Shown here one piece after another: positions 25,001-37,226 of a stretch of 64,000 nt of DNA. The DNA is from Ambrosia x helenae (lineage: Eukaryota > Streptophyta > Magnoliopsida > Asterales > Asteraceae), in assembly GCA_030844895.1 (NCBI GenBank), contig CM061233.1, positions 94,077,719 to 94,141,718 of the forward strand, in the 5' to 3' direction. How positions within the stretch are numbered: position 1 is the first letter of the stretch; each line of letters begins with the position of its first letter. The notes below the pieces were generated by a model that was given only the letters and a program-made list of their open reading frames with translations, was not told where the DNA came from and made no database searches. Position numbers and translations under genes: made by a program.

Positions 25001-27392
25001 ATGGCCCCATCATTTATCAAGTTAATTATTCACTATGAGTATACAAATCAGGTATGAAATAAATTATACTGTAACTAATTGTATTACTTTATCCCTTTAA
25101 TGCAATTAAAAATATTTGTTTATAACATTTTATATGTAATATATTTAGGAACTTCCAACATGTTATCATGTGTTACTTACAAATCAGAACTTTCCAATTG
25201 GTTCTGTTATTGTAAAACACAAAAATGGTATGATTTGGGATGCAGAGATAATTGAAGACTGTAACTCATACACAATATGTAATGGATGGAAAAATATTGT
25301 GGATGCTTTAAATATTGAGGAAGACGATTTTGTTGTATTTGAATTGATTGGGAAGAATGTATTCAACTTGATACATTTAAGTGCAAAGGATCTAAGTAAA
25401 GGCTTCTATTATTGGTTTATTACCCCAGCCACTAAAAAAATGGTATGAAGTGTCATGTTATATATATTAATAGAATTTTTTTAAGTTTTATATTATATAA
25501 TTTATAAAATTAAATAATTGTTTTAATATGTTTTTTTAAAATTTTAACAAGTACCAATTGAATATGTTAAACAACATTTTGAAGAAAAAGAATTGAATGA
25601 ATTGAAATTCAAATTGCGATTTGGATTTGTTCATGAATGGGAAGTTGTGATTGAAAAAAGAGGTAAAGGATACTATTTTACAAAAGGATGGAACAAGGTT
25701 TTCAAAGACCTTAGTTTGTGTATCGGTGATGTGTTGATTTTTGAAAAGGCTGGGAAGCATGGATTTAATGTTCGACTTTTTGTTTACACCGGTTTAGAAG
25801 TCAACCCATTGCAAAAAGAGGAAACAGTGGTAATGTTTTAGGTTTATTGTTTACATAGTGTTAATTTATTTATATTCTAAGTAATTTCGTTTATGATATA
25901 GGTATTTGATGAAAGTATTAAAAAGTTTAGTGGACTGAAAGTGAAGGTAAGTTTGTACAGAATTTTGATAGATATTAATTGTGGTTTTCTGTAATAAAGA
26001 AAAAATGTTTACTGATATTGTTAATATTTAGGGACTTGATGAGATTACAGTGAAATCGTTAAAAAGTGCAGATGGTACAAGAGTGTGTAAAGATTTTGTT
26101 TATATGACAAAGAGTTGGTTGGATAAAATTAAGGTACAATTATCAAGTATAATATTATGTTAAAAAAATAGTGTTTACCATAATTTTGCCTAATGTTTGA
26201 TATTTTTATAACTTTTATATTATTTTACAGAGATTAAGTGGTTCAGAAAATCTTTATGTTGATACTAATACAAGTGAAATAGCATCATTTGTTTCATACG
26301 CATTGGCATTTCCGGATAAATTTGATGTGGTTGTTGACACATATGACGTATGACAAGTTCTTTATCATATTTACATATATGTGTATAGATGAATATGTGT
26401 TATGGAGTTATTAATAATTTAATGTCATTTATATTCTTTAGGCTATGAGAAGTGGTGTTCCTAACTATTGCGCTGTTGCTCTAGCACTCAATGAAATGGG
26501 GTATGTCTAATAAATATTTTCATTCTTTAAAAAAGTATTTGACAATCATTTTTAATTTTATGTTAATTTCATCTTTATTTGGAACAGGTATAAAGCAAGA
26601 GGTATTACACTTGAAAGTTGTGACTTTCCATCTCTATGGTGTGAAAGTAGAAAGTTTTTTCAGAGAATTGAAAAGGAGTTTGGTATTTCTGGATTTGCAT
26701 TGGTTAAAGTTACTGTCAGAAATTTTAAAAATCATGACATGTTAGAGACTTCAAATAAACAAGTGAGTTCAAAACATATTTTCTTTTTAATATGTTGTTA
26801 GAAAGGCAAATTGATATATAATTGTAAATGTTAATAAAATTGTTTATAAGACGTTAATTTTTAATTGTAGATGTACAATATGGTTCCCGGTGCAAGTTTT
26901 AAACAAGTTGAAGACAATATTGATGAACCACTGAAGAAAAAGAAAAGACTTGATGTAAATTCAATTGATGCTGATGTAGTGGAAGTTATAAACATTCCAA
27001 GTGATGATGAAGTAAAAGCTCCTGTTAAAAATATGAAACTAGAAGTTGTGAAGAAAATCACCGACCGATTTGTAATGTTTAATTATTTTAATAAAATACT
27101 TTATATTTAAGTTAATATAATATGCACTAATTATTTTCTTTATTCTTTGCAGCGTTTACCGGCTGATTTTAGTAGGGAATTATACGCTGATAATGTGAGC
27201 GAGTTGAATGTCAGGTTTGAAGATGGTGATCCTATAAAGAAAAGTTTGAGAGTTGAGAAATCTGGGAACGATATTCGGTATGCTATTAGTGAATGGAAAA
27301 AATGTACGTCAATACTTGGATTGGAAAATGGAGGAAATTATCGTATGAAGTATTTGAAAGTAGAAGGTATGTTGGTCTTTTCAAATCCGTAG
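25001..27392 (+). CDS. Chimeric B3-domain (REM-like) protein with a nicotinate phosphoribosyltransferase insert
   Basis: Exons: 25001-25051, 25149-25442, 25552-25829, 25902-25946, 26032-26133, 26231-26347, 26442-26500, 26588-26762, 26871-27071 and 27153-27392. Exon 2 encodes a B3 DNA-binding domain (LPTCYHVL ... NGWKNIV ... DDFVVFE); exon 3 a second B3 (FTKGWNKVFKD ... GDVLIFEKAGKHGFNV); the last exon a third B3-like domain (RLPADF ... YAISEWKK ... NYRMKYLKVEGMLVF). Exons 4-8 (166 codons) are not B3 but match nicotinate phosphoribosyltransferase. Exon 9 is a linker with the NLS-like KKKKR. From exon 3 to the stop every junction is GT-AG and in phase with no stop codon. The exon 2 to exon 3 junction is one base out of phase unless an alternative donor is used (GTAAAG after GCAAAGGATCTAA). 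Nuclear DNA binding is inferred from B3. Confidence 0.82.
25902..26762 (+). other. Captured nicotinate phosphoribosyltransferase exons (five)
   Basis: Five exons (45, 102, 117, 59 and 175 bp) encode 166 residues that follow plant NAPRT in order: FSGLKVKGLDEITVKSLKSA, then FVSYALAFPDKF, VVDTYDAMRSGVPNYCAVAL, ALNEMGYKARGITLES and CESRKFFQRIEKEFG. NAPRT is the NAD-salvage enzyme that joins nicotinate to PRPP. The catalytic-region signature I know as GIRLDSGDLAYLS reads GITLESCDFPSLW here, so key Arg, Asp and Gly positions are changed, and the N- and C-terminal thirds are missing: no catalysis expected. Introns are retained, so the capture happened at DNA level rather than by retroposition. The sibling B3 genes lack these exons. 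Confidence 0.85.
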
Positions 27393-27568
27393 TATAAAAG
27401 TACGAAAATTGTTTAGTAAGAAACAGTAAAATGGATGATGTTTTGATAGGTATGGTTTCCTTAAAGATGGTACTTTAGTATGAAATATTTTGCGATGTTA
27501 ATAGAATGGGATATAATTAATTAGTATGATGTTTTGGAATCTATTAATATAATGTTAATGCATGTGTT

Positions 27569-30304
27569 TGCCACACCCTCAAATTTCCACATGCGGGGTT
27601 TTACCGCGAGACGCGTGACACACCAGGATCCAAGTCAACGGTCACAATAAACGACATCTATATGATATGAAAACAACGTGAACTGCCATTGAGTTTCAAA
27701 ACCGTTCTAACACAGCGGAAGCAAAATGTATTATTACAACTTAAAAGTAAAACTCAAAGTCTGAAATGTTTAACAAAACATGCATATGATCCCTAGACGC
27801 CGTGAGACTCCGTGCGCCTATACTCAATGCTGCTACCTTAGCGACCTGAGAAAACATGCCAAAAAGACGTCAACATATAATGCTGGTGAGTTCACAGGTT
27901 TTAAGTTCATAAACATTTTCATGTGTAAAGCGATTCCTCATAAGGTGCCAAGTGTGCAAAAGTTCCAAGTAAATAACAAACGTTCCCTTACTACTACGAT
28001 TGTGTTGCTAAAACCATTACTGACAAACGTTGCTCGAGTTGCTGTCCATGTGCCAACTGTCAAGTAGAGACAATATGCACCCGCCCGGCTCCCAGCCGTC
28101 GGGTGGGGTTCGTCACGCCTGATAGATCTATCCACATTTCCCCCGTTGTGCCCCGCACATTCATGGTTTCAATAGGGACTTAGGTTTCATCGTATAGTAA
28201 ATAAGTGCCAAGCGCCAAGTGCCAAATGCCAAGTGTCAATGTTTAAAAGTGTCAAGTGCCAATGTTTAAATATGCCAAATGCTAATGTTTAAAAGTGTCA
28301 AGTGCCAATGTTAAATATGCCAAGTGCCAAACGTGTCACGTTTCTTAAAAGAGTTACATTCCCAAAAGGCGTCATGTTTCTAAAAGTGTTACGTTTCCAA
28401 AAGTGGTAAGTTTCATAAGAGTTGTGTTTTCAAATCATAAACGTTGCATTGTTAAAACGTGTGGCATGCTTCTCCCCTGAGAGAAGAGTATAAAAGAGGG
28501 GTCGTGAAACTCACCTTAGAGTGCGTCTTCTTGATAACTAGAGATCCAACCCGTGTATGATACTCCCGACAATTAACAACCTATTAATGAGTTTACATAA
28601 GTGTGATGACTACTAACCCGAAGGCTAACTAGTCCCCGATTGTCCAGATCTTGACTCTATGTGTTAAAAGTGCGTTTAAACGTTAACCGGACATCCCAGA
28701 CCGACCCGACATCCCGTTGGTGACCCATTACATCAATTAGTCATGCACATAAAGTTAACACATAAGTTTCAAGCATAAAACACTTAGTTTGCATCAAAAA
28801 TCTCATTCCGGACATCAGATGGTCGAATGTGGTTTTTCCCCTTTCCACGTTCACCCGTTTGAGCCACGTTTTGTTCCACGTTCGCCCGTCTGAGCCACGT
28901 TCGCCCGTTTGAGCCACGTTCGCCCGTTTGAGCCACGTTTTGTTCCACGTTCGTAGCAGAATTTCATAAAACGCACCAAAACATATCTAAACGGTCCGAA
29001 AACATCACGAAACATCACCAATCACAGCAGTCAACTATCATTAACATATTCCTACAAACCCTACCAATTTTATCCCGAAATCCGTTCGTTTTACAAGTTA
29101 CCCGAAATAGCAAATTATGGAGATGTCACATCAAACGCATGCAATCTTTACCCAATTAGGAAACTTTCTGAAATCAATCAATAATCAACTTACTCAGATT
29201 ATCATGAACAAGAAACCCCAAATCATATCCTTATCACTATCATCATGAACAAGCCCTAGATCTAACCCAAAATCCCCAAAATGAACAAAACATCATCAAT
29301 AATCAATTGTAACCTATCTTAATCATAAATCATCATCAATAACAGTCCTAGATCATTGTTATAACATCTATACAGCAATCAATCATCAAACACTACATAA
29401 CACCACATAAAACACCATTAACACATGTTAATTTGTATGAAAACTCATTGTTTATGAATAGGTTTTGTTTAGAAAGATATTAGGAAGGTTTTTATCCATG
29501 AAAACATGTTTGAATCAGATCTGGACTCTTGGGGTTTTATGAAAACGAATTGAAATGCTTTAAAAATGATTTAGAATGAAGAACACACCTTAGATCTTTG
29601 TGTAGAAGATGTTTGTAGGTTAGATTATAGAAAACAAGGGCAAAAACCCCTTCCCCAATGTTTAAAGTTGCTAGAGAGTGTTTAGAGGTGTTTAGGGTTT
29701 GTGAAATAGTGAAAAATGACAAAGTGTGGTATTTATACTCTGTCCACATTCGCCCCTTTTACATGGGCGAATGTACCCACATTCGCCCCTTTCACAGGGT
29801 CGAATGTGCATGTTCTGGTCGAATGAAACTTTTTTCATTTCCGCATTCCAGGTTCGCCCCTTTGCTAAGGGTCGAACCAAGATTAATTTCCAGGTTCGCC
29901 CACTCGATGTGGTCGAACCAGGACTTATGTTTTTCCTAGTTTTCCAGTTTGTCGTGTTTAACTCATTTTAACGCACCTTAACATACGAGCATGCAACCTT
30001 AGTCTATGTTTAACATATTTAAGCACGGATGATTATCTACACATCATTTTGACACATCTAAGACTATAATCCACCATACGACAACTAGTCTACACATACA
30101 CTTAATTAGTTTATGTAATTCACCAACAACGGGACTCGTAACGTGTGTGTAATTAACTCAATGATCCTCCGAATCATTGAACCCTGGACAATACGGACTG
30201 TGTTCCGACTCGACTGACCCCGTCAAGTATGTTTAATAAACGTTTTTCGCTAAGGTAGACTTATGTGTTTATAAAATGTTGACCTAAACATGTCGGGTGT
30301 CACA
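27569..30304 (-). mobile_element. Gypsy-type LTR, minus orientation (2736 bp)
   Basis: Inverted relative of the LTR at 43773-46506: left end TGCCACACCCTCAAATTTCC, right end ATGTCGGGTGTCACA. To its right lies the polypurine tract (minus strand AACAGGGGGATGA), so this is the 3' LTR of a minus-strand Gypsy element. It contains local repeats: a run of AAGTGCCAA-type words at 28200-28340 and several copies of CCACGTTCGCCCGTTTGAG at 28840-28950. The word GTGTT precedes it (27564-27568). Confidence 0.82.
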
Positions 30305-31043
30305 TCATCCCCCTGTTGAAAGAATTTTCGTCCCGAAAATTTCCCGAAGTCAAAGAGAACGAAGCGATAAAACGAAAAATTTTCCCGGTCGTCACATCAT
30401 CCCCCCTGTTGAAAGGAATCTCGCCCCGAGATTCACTCTTCGACAGTAATGAGTGTCAACCTAACCCAAGTAACGTTTCCCAGAACACAAACGAAATGAT
30501 AACCACGAACGAGAGATGATATCAACAGATACTCTATGCCAGGGAACCGCCCTCCCCAAAGTGAATACAAAACAATGAATCCTCCTGATCGAAGGCCTAC
30601 TAGAGACTACTGTGATCGGTATAAGTGACACACCGGTACCGTCCAAGTAGCATCTCTAGAGGACCCACATCAGACCCATGAATGCAAAACGATGACCAAA
30701 TACCAAACTGAATGCACACAATGAATACGAATCGCCAACAATGTGAACGAGAATGAATACGAGCATAACGAGAATCAAGAAAAGAATACTCACCAGTAAC
30801 AGTATCAGGATCCTCCTGGTTCTCCCTAGCGCTAATGACATAAACATGACCACGAGTAGTTCGACCGCCACCTTCGTTCCCAGCACCACCTGCAGTCCCT
30901 TGGTTCAGCTTAGGACAATCTCGCTTGAAGTGCCCAGTCTCCCCACAGTTAAAACACCCATGGTTTCCCCAAGGAGCAGGAGCGGGGACAACCGCTTGGG
31001 TACATACCTCATCAGGGACGATGAGACTCTAACATGGGGTGAA
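30305..31043 (-). pseudogene. Gypsy internal remnant: polypurine tract and gag zinc knuckle
   Basis: On the minus strand near 30965-30925 the sequence encodes CFNCGETGHFKRDCPKL, a CCHC zinc knuckle of a Gypsy gag, in a Gly/Arg-rich context. A few hundred bases later comes GGGACGAAAATTCTTTCAAC and the polypurine tract abutting the LTR. Protease, RT, RNase H and integrase are all missing, so a large internal deletion has occurred. The PPT-adjacent block is present twice (30303-30330 and 30395-30425). Confidence 0.75.
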
Positions 31044-31313
31044 TGTGGCACCCCAGGAAAATCCCACATCGGCTGTGGCCAGGAGAGATCCTTGGTTCAT
31101 AAGTAATGTCTTGTCTCTTAAATCACCAACGCGTTTTGGGGCTTAATGTTAGTGGATGAGAGGAGAACTCCACAGTTAAGCGTGCTCAGGTGGGAGAAAT
31201 TTCAGGATGGGTGACCTCATGGGAAGTCTCCACCGGGGCAACCAAAAACAAATCCGTGAGCTCTGGATGAGCAAAGCGGACAATATTGGTGGTGAGAGGG
31301 GCGAGGTGTTACA
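31044..31313 (+). mobile_element. Cassandra-type TRIM LTR with 5S rRNA-like core
   Basis: Begins TGTGGCACCCCAGG and ends GAGGTGTTACA (270 bp). The middle has the 5S rRNA-like signature of Cassandra LTRs: GAACTCCACAGTTAAGCG, GTGCTCAGGTGGGAG, then AGGATGGGTGACCTCATGGG. Cassandra LTRs use this as a pol III promoter region. It is not a genuine 5S gene because the surrounding sequence and ends are LTR-like. It is followed by GTGTT (31314-31318). Confidence 0.82.
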
Positions 31314-31318
31314 GTGTT

Positions 31319-33423
31319 ACTCATGGTTATGAATTTTCAAACATATGTGACAAGTTTGTTACAATTTAGCAATAACTGTTAGTTTCAGTACAATAGTCAA
31401 CATTTAAAATGTTAAATTGATATAAGTTAAACATTTGAGTTGAGTAGAATTCATTATTTGTATTGGATGTATATGTTATTCAAGGTTATGAAATTTGCAA
31501 GATGTGTCACAATTTACAAAGAAATCTTAATTTGAATATAATAGTCAACGTTCATAATATTACGCTATGATAAATTGAAAAAGTTAATTGAGTATGATGA
31601 ATTATTTATATATGATATTGCAATTTAATTAATTTGTAAAAAATTATACTATACAATGGTCCGTTGATTGATTAGCTTACTAAAAACGTATTGAAATTTA
31701 GAAGTAACAAATTTGTTTACTAAAAAAATGTATGGCAACTTTTTTCAAAATTACCATGCATACAATAGTGAAATTGATAATGAATTGAAATATGTTATAT
31801 ATTGTGATGTCAAAATGTAGTTTATTTATAATGTAAAAGAATGTAAAACTGTTCAATGATTAATTAGTAATATAAAACGGATTTTTAACAAACAAATTGA
31901 TATTTAAAAATTTGTCTAAGTTTCCAAATAATAGAAAATTTTTGTTTACTATATGTATTGGATGGAACATAACTTTTCAAATAATGTGTAAACAATACGA
32001 GGTATTTATTTTCAAACTACTTGCAAAATTAAATGTATGACAGCTTTATTAATAAGATTAAAATTGTGTATTATATCAAATAAAAAATTTAAAAGATGAA
32101 TTTATAAATTTAAAAATAATAGATAAAAATGATATATTGAAAACTTAAAGAGAATAATAAGAAAATACATAAATGATGTACTCCATAAATTTTGTAGATT
32201 ACGATAAATTAAAAAGTAAAAACTAATACTTTATTATTATTTTATATTTAAAACTTAAAAAGTATAATAAGAACAAAACATAAAAAAAATTAGTCTTAAA
32301 ATTTTGAACAATATGAAAAATTAAAAATAAATGTAAAAAATAGTATAAATTATTTTAAAAATTTCATCAATATTATTTTGTTAGAAAATAACATTAAGTT
32401 TTGAAAATTAAATATATGTTTAAAAAATTTCATCAATATTATTTTGTTACATTAGTTCCAAAAACAATTTCTTTATATTTAAAAATTTATCTTTGGAAAT
32501 TAAATGTAAAGTAAAATATTATTTTGACTATATCAATTTCTTAATAAGTAATATTTAATTATTTTGAAAAAAAGCAAATCAAAAGTTATGTATCGGTATT
32601 ATCTTCATTCATTGTAGAAGTTTGTAGAAGTTTTTAATAAATATGGATAATTTAGTTTGTATTATATTTCACAATTGGTTTGAGTTAATCTATAATCTGT
32701 TTCAGATGGATATTATGTTCAAAGTTTCTAGAAGTTTTTAATTAACATTTATTCTTTATTTTTTATTATATTGTCGAAATCTTTTCTGATAACCAAAAAA
32801 TTTTAAGATTGATACATAAACAAAATTTAAAAGAAAAAGATATAAATATCTTATAAATTTAAATACGAGATAGACTTTCCACTTTACATTACATACCTTA
32901 ATTGAAAACCTATTATAAATACATGTTATGTTTTTAATTCAATCATTCATAATCAAATTGTTTCTTCTGCTCCTTTCTTTCATAATCAGGTTAGTAAAAA
33001 CTTTTAATAAATCTTAAATTCCAGGTTTTGTTCAATTAAGTGTAGTCGATGTCTTATTCATAATATTTTTCCTTGAGAGAAGTAAACAGGTTTGAATAAA
33101 CATTCAATTGAATTTTTTTTTCAAAACTTTAAAGTTAAACAAGCATGTGTCGGTATAAAATTGTTTCTTGTGGTCTTTTCTTTCCAATTCCAGTTAACCT
33201 TTATAGTGAAAATATATTATAATACTTTTTATTTTTCAATTAAAGTTAATATTTTAACTCTACTGTTATGGGTTTGAATTAAAAGTATATAAAAATATTT
33301 AATTAAAAATACAGTTCGTTTAAACATATTGTTAATGTAATAGTTTTGGAAACACTACCACAAATCTTCAACTTTGTTCGCTTAAATTTAATTTAATGTT
33401 TTTATTTTGAAAACAGGCAAATC
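31319..33423 (+). other. AT-rich spacer with RPA promoter and 5'-UTR intron
   Basis: 31319-32900 is extremely AT-rich with no gene. A TATA box-like TATAAATA at 32914-32921 precedes a leader. A donor at 32990 (CAG|GTTAGT) and an acceptor ending at 33416 (AAACAG|GCAAATC) suggest a 5'-UTR intron before the RPA start codon at 33424. Confidence 0.5.
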
Positions 33424-33663
33424 ATGGCAGCCAATCAAATTGTTTTGGTAAAAGATGTTAGACCAAGGAAAAAGAACACAAGGCTTCGAGTTAAAATAGC
33501 AAGTCTGTGGCGAAAAAAGATGAATGGATGTGAGAATAAAACATATCGCTTAGACATGATCCTAATGGACGAGATGGTAAATATTATTTTTTTTCAACTT
33601 GAATATATTTTAATGGGGTCGTTCTAATTAAACCCCCCAAACTTCTAATTAAACCCCTTAAGC

Positions 33664-33860
33664 CAGCCGCCTCGCTTAGGCCTAAGCGAGGCGCCTAGAA
33701 TATCGTTTTCAGAGGATCTTAAGCTTTATGTCTAATCAGGCAGTCAGGCGCCTCGCTTTGGCCAAAGTGAGGCGCCTGACTGCCTGATTAGACATAAAGC
33801 TTAAGATTTCCCTGAAAACGATATTCCAGGCGCCTCGCTTAGGCCTAAGCGAGGTGGCTG
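33664..33860. repeat. Near-perfect 197-bp palindrome at MULE left end
   Basis: Two arms of about 98 bases centred at 33761/33762 with no spacer and only about four mismatches plus one small indel. The arms contain a shorter palindrome, CGCTTAGGCCTAAGCG, and the word CTTAAGCTTTATGTCTAATC in mirror orientation. Transcribed, it would form one long hairpin. Confidence 0.88.
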
Positions 33861-34035
33861 AGAGTTTGATTAACCCTGATTAAACGTAAAGCCTGATACT
33901 CTCTCAAATTAATTACCCAGGCGCCTCGCTTTGGCCTAAGCGAGGCGCCTGGTCCCATCAGATTTTGGCTATAAATTCATTTGATTTCATTATAAACTTG
34001 TTCGATTTCAATTCTTTGTCCACAACATATATAAC

Positions 34036-36253
34036 ATGTCGTATTACGACTTTATTTTCGGTGATTCTTACGACTCTAATAATAATAATAATGTCGAGGA
34101 GGGGTTGTCATATAATGTCGAGCAGGGTCCATTATATAATGTCGGGCAGGGTCGGTCTAGTAGTGTCGAGGAGGGTTAGTCTGGCATTCGTTACCGTGAC
34201 AATGCGGTAGAACTGGACTTGAATACACAGTGGAAGGACCCGTATGAATTTGAAGACGAGCCTAGTCAACCTGCCTACGGTTATACTTACGACGCTAACG
34301 GTGGTGATGACACATTTGAAGAACAAGACTGTACGCACTATGAAGACAGCGCTGTCGATGAGAAGCGGGTAGAAGATCAGGAGGAAGGACCTAACCCGAT
34401 CAACCTTTGGTTCGAGACTAACCAGTCATTTTCGACACGCGTTGAGTTGGTCGATTGGGTACATGATACGGGAATGGCAAATGGTGACGTCATAGTTATA
34501 AAAAGATCGAAGAAAAGAGGAGAACAGTTCGTGAAGGTATATATTTCAGTCACTATTGTTTTTAAGATATTAACAAATGCGTATTTTATAAATTGTTATT
34601 TAAAAAGCAACAATAAACTTAGCTTATAAATTAGTTACTAAAAACACGTGTTTTATCGTTGGTCAAGGTTAATTCCCTACGGGTGCACCAGTGGTTTTCG
34701 GGTCACACACCTTTAGGATTACGTTTCTCCTTTGCTAAGAGTATTGTTAATTTTTAATTAATAAACTTTCTTATAATTATTTATTTAAAAAAATTATAAA
34801 AAAAAAACTTATTTTCTAATAAACTTATTTTTGTTAAGGTTGTATTTCAATGCACTCTTGGGGGGGGGGGGAGCATAAGAGTGTGGCTTTGGTGAGGAAG
34901 ACGGGTAGCAAAAAAATTGGCTGCCCGTTTAAGTTGACAGGGGTGTTTGAATCTCGGACACGGGTTTGGAGGTTAAAGGTGAAAAACCCGACGCACAACC
35001 ACACTCCCTTTGAACACTTAGAGGGTCACCCGTATGCCAGAAGGCTTTCTGTGGATGACAGACAACTGGTCGGGTTGATGACAGAGAATGATGTTCCCAA
35101 GCGTAGCATCTGGAGAATGATCGTTTCAAAGAACCCGGAGAAAAAGACTACCCTGAAAGATATACACAATGCGGCTCAGATGATGAATGCTGGAAAGGGA
35201 GTCATTCCCAAAGGTGCAATGGAGCACCTCGAATACTTTCTGACGGAGAGAGGATTCACCTACTACACGCGTGCGGATGAAACCACGAAGTCTCTCACGG
35301 ATATTTTCTTCGTTCACAAACATTCACATACTATGTGGTGCGCATTCCCGCATGTGCTGATGATTGACGCCACCTACAATACAAACATGTACAATATGGC
35401 GTTTGTTCAGGTAGTGGGTATGGCGTCGACAAACCAGTCGTTTTCGATTGCCCATGCGTTTATTTCTTCTGAGAGGATTGATAACTACATTTGGCTGTTG
35501 GAGAGGATAAAGTCTATGTTGGACAAATGTATGGAGCTGCGAGTGATTGTGACAGACAGGGACCTTGCGCTGATGAATGCGTGTGATGTGGTTTTCCCAA
35601 AGGCGTACAAGTATCTATGCCGGTTTCATATCTCGCAGAATATCAACAGGAACAGCAAGAAGGAGTTCACGGATAAGGAGTGGAAGGAATTTGTTCGAAT
35701 GTTTTGGTGGCTGTGTGACTCTGCGACGGAAACCCTATACGAATACAATTTGGGGCAATTTCAGTCATATCTGGAAAAGTTGGATCGGCTAGGTAAGTAG
35801 TTTTACATAATTACATACGTACTTGTTTACATACACACGCCTGACAAGTTTTGGTTATATTTTTCAGACGTTTTTTCCTACACGAAGAATAACTGGTTGG
35901 ACCGGTTCCGTCAAAAGTTTATGTCAGCGTGGACTAACCAAACGCTGAACTTCCGCCAGACCACTACCAACAGAGTTGAGGGCATGCATGCCAAAATTAA
36001 AAGTTACCTTCCAAGCAATCGCAACTCGTTGTCGACAATTGTGAAGTCCGTTGATTAAATGGTTGATAAGCAATATAGAGACATTAAAAAAGGTTTTGAA
36101 GAAAGCCTAAGAAAAACAATGAACCACCACAAGAAGCAGCCATTGCTTGAAAAGTTACTTCGGAAGGTTAGCAAACATGCTCTTCAGTTGATATACGAAG
36201 AGATCGACCGTCTTAATAATAATAATAATAATAATCGTAATAAAAATCCGTGA
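34036..36253 (+). pseudogene. MULE transposase (MuDR/FAR1-like), inactivated
   Basis: Exons about 34036-34536, 34839-35792 and 35868-36253. After an acidic N-terminus and a CX-type zinc region (IGCPFKLTG), the MULE catalytic core is clear: MIDATYNTNMYN (first Asp), VIVTDRDLALMNA (second Asp) and CRFHISQNI (the CxxH motif). The C-terminal part has TTTNRVEGMHAKIKSYLPS. Breaks: TAG at codon 48 (34177-34179), a 12-G run at 34860-34871 where the frame changes, and a TAA just before 36059 (SVD then stop, followed by in-frame MVDKQYRDIKK). It ends beside an AAT microsatellite. Confidence 0.85.
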
Positions 36254-36384
36254 CTGTTTTCATTCGTAAACGTGTCGTTCATAATAATAATAATAATAAT
36301 AAATACAATAATAATAATAATAAATACAATAATAATAATAATATTAATAATAATAATAATAGTAATAATAATAATAATAAATAC

Positions 36385-36426
<42 letters not shown>

Positions 36427-36440
36427 GAATAATATTAGTA

Positions 36441-36472
<32 letters not shown>

Positions 36473-36540
36473 GAATAATATTAGTAGTAATAATAATAAT
36501 AATAAATACAATAATAATAATAATAAATACAATTTTCATA
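36204..36540 (+). repeat. AAT/TAA microsatellite, first array
   Basis: Long interrupted run of TAA/AAT trinucleotides beginning at the 3' end of the MULE transposase. The poly-Asn, poly-Ile and poly-Tyr open frames in it are low-complexity artefacts. Confidence 0.9.
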
Positions 36541-36959
36541 GACAACGCACGGGATTTTCCTAAACAAACATACATGAACAATTTACAATTGAGTCACAAA
36601 ACCTGTTAACTCACTAACTTTATGTTGACAAAATCTTTTATGCATGTTTTTCAGTTAATAGATTTTCATGAATGGAACTTGGGATTCAAGCATGCGTTAC
36701 ACGACACTACTTTTGCGGAGATTTTTATTTGAACTATGAAGTCTTACAAAGTTTGGATATAAAATCCTTCAATTTCCAAAAACAATGAATTTATCGAATT
36801 GTAACTTTTGACAAGCTGAAATCAAAGCTTATGTTTTATTTAGTTGTTTGCTTGAATCTTGTGCTTGAAAACCTTTTGAGTTACATCTCGTGTTTCCGCC
36901 TTGGCGGGGTGTGACATAACGGAACTGTTGGTACTATTCATTTCAAGGATTATAAATAT

Positions 36960-37226
36960 ATAGTATAATAATAATAATAATAATAGTAATAATAATAGTA
37001 ATAATAATAATAAATACAACAACAATAATAATAATAATAGTAATAATAATAATAATAAATACAATAATAATAAATAATAATATTAGTAATAATAATAAAT
37101 AATAATATTAGTAATAATAATAATAATAATAAATACAATAATAATAATAATAAATACAATAATAATAATAATAATAATAATAATAATCATAAATACATTA
37201 ATAATAATAATAATCATAATAAAAAT
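36960..37226 (+). repeat. AAT/TAA microsatellite, second array
   Basis: Second interrupted AAT array in the same orientation as the first, about 420 bases further on, with occasional CAA and TAG units. Confidence 0.9.

Noticed and set aside
30753..31106. 117-residue plus-strand frame
   Set aside because: It overlaps the antisense Gypsy gag remnant and runs into the Cassandra LTR; no domain recognised.
31100..31260. 5S rRNA gene
   Set aside because: The 5S-like block is inside LTR-like ends and lacks a complete 5S; it is better explained as a Cassandra LTR.
36250..36540. Poly-Asn and poly-Ile open frames
   Set aside because: AAT microsatellite artefacts adjoining the MULE transposase end.
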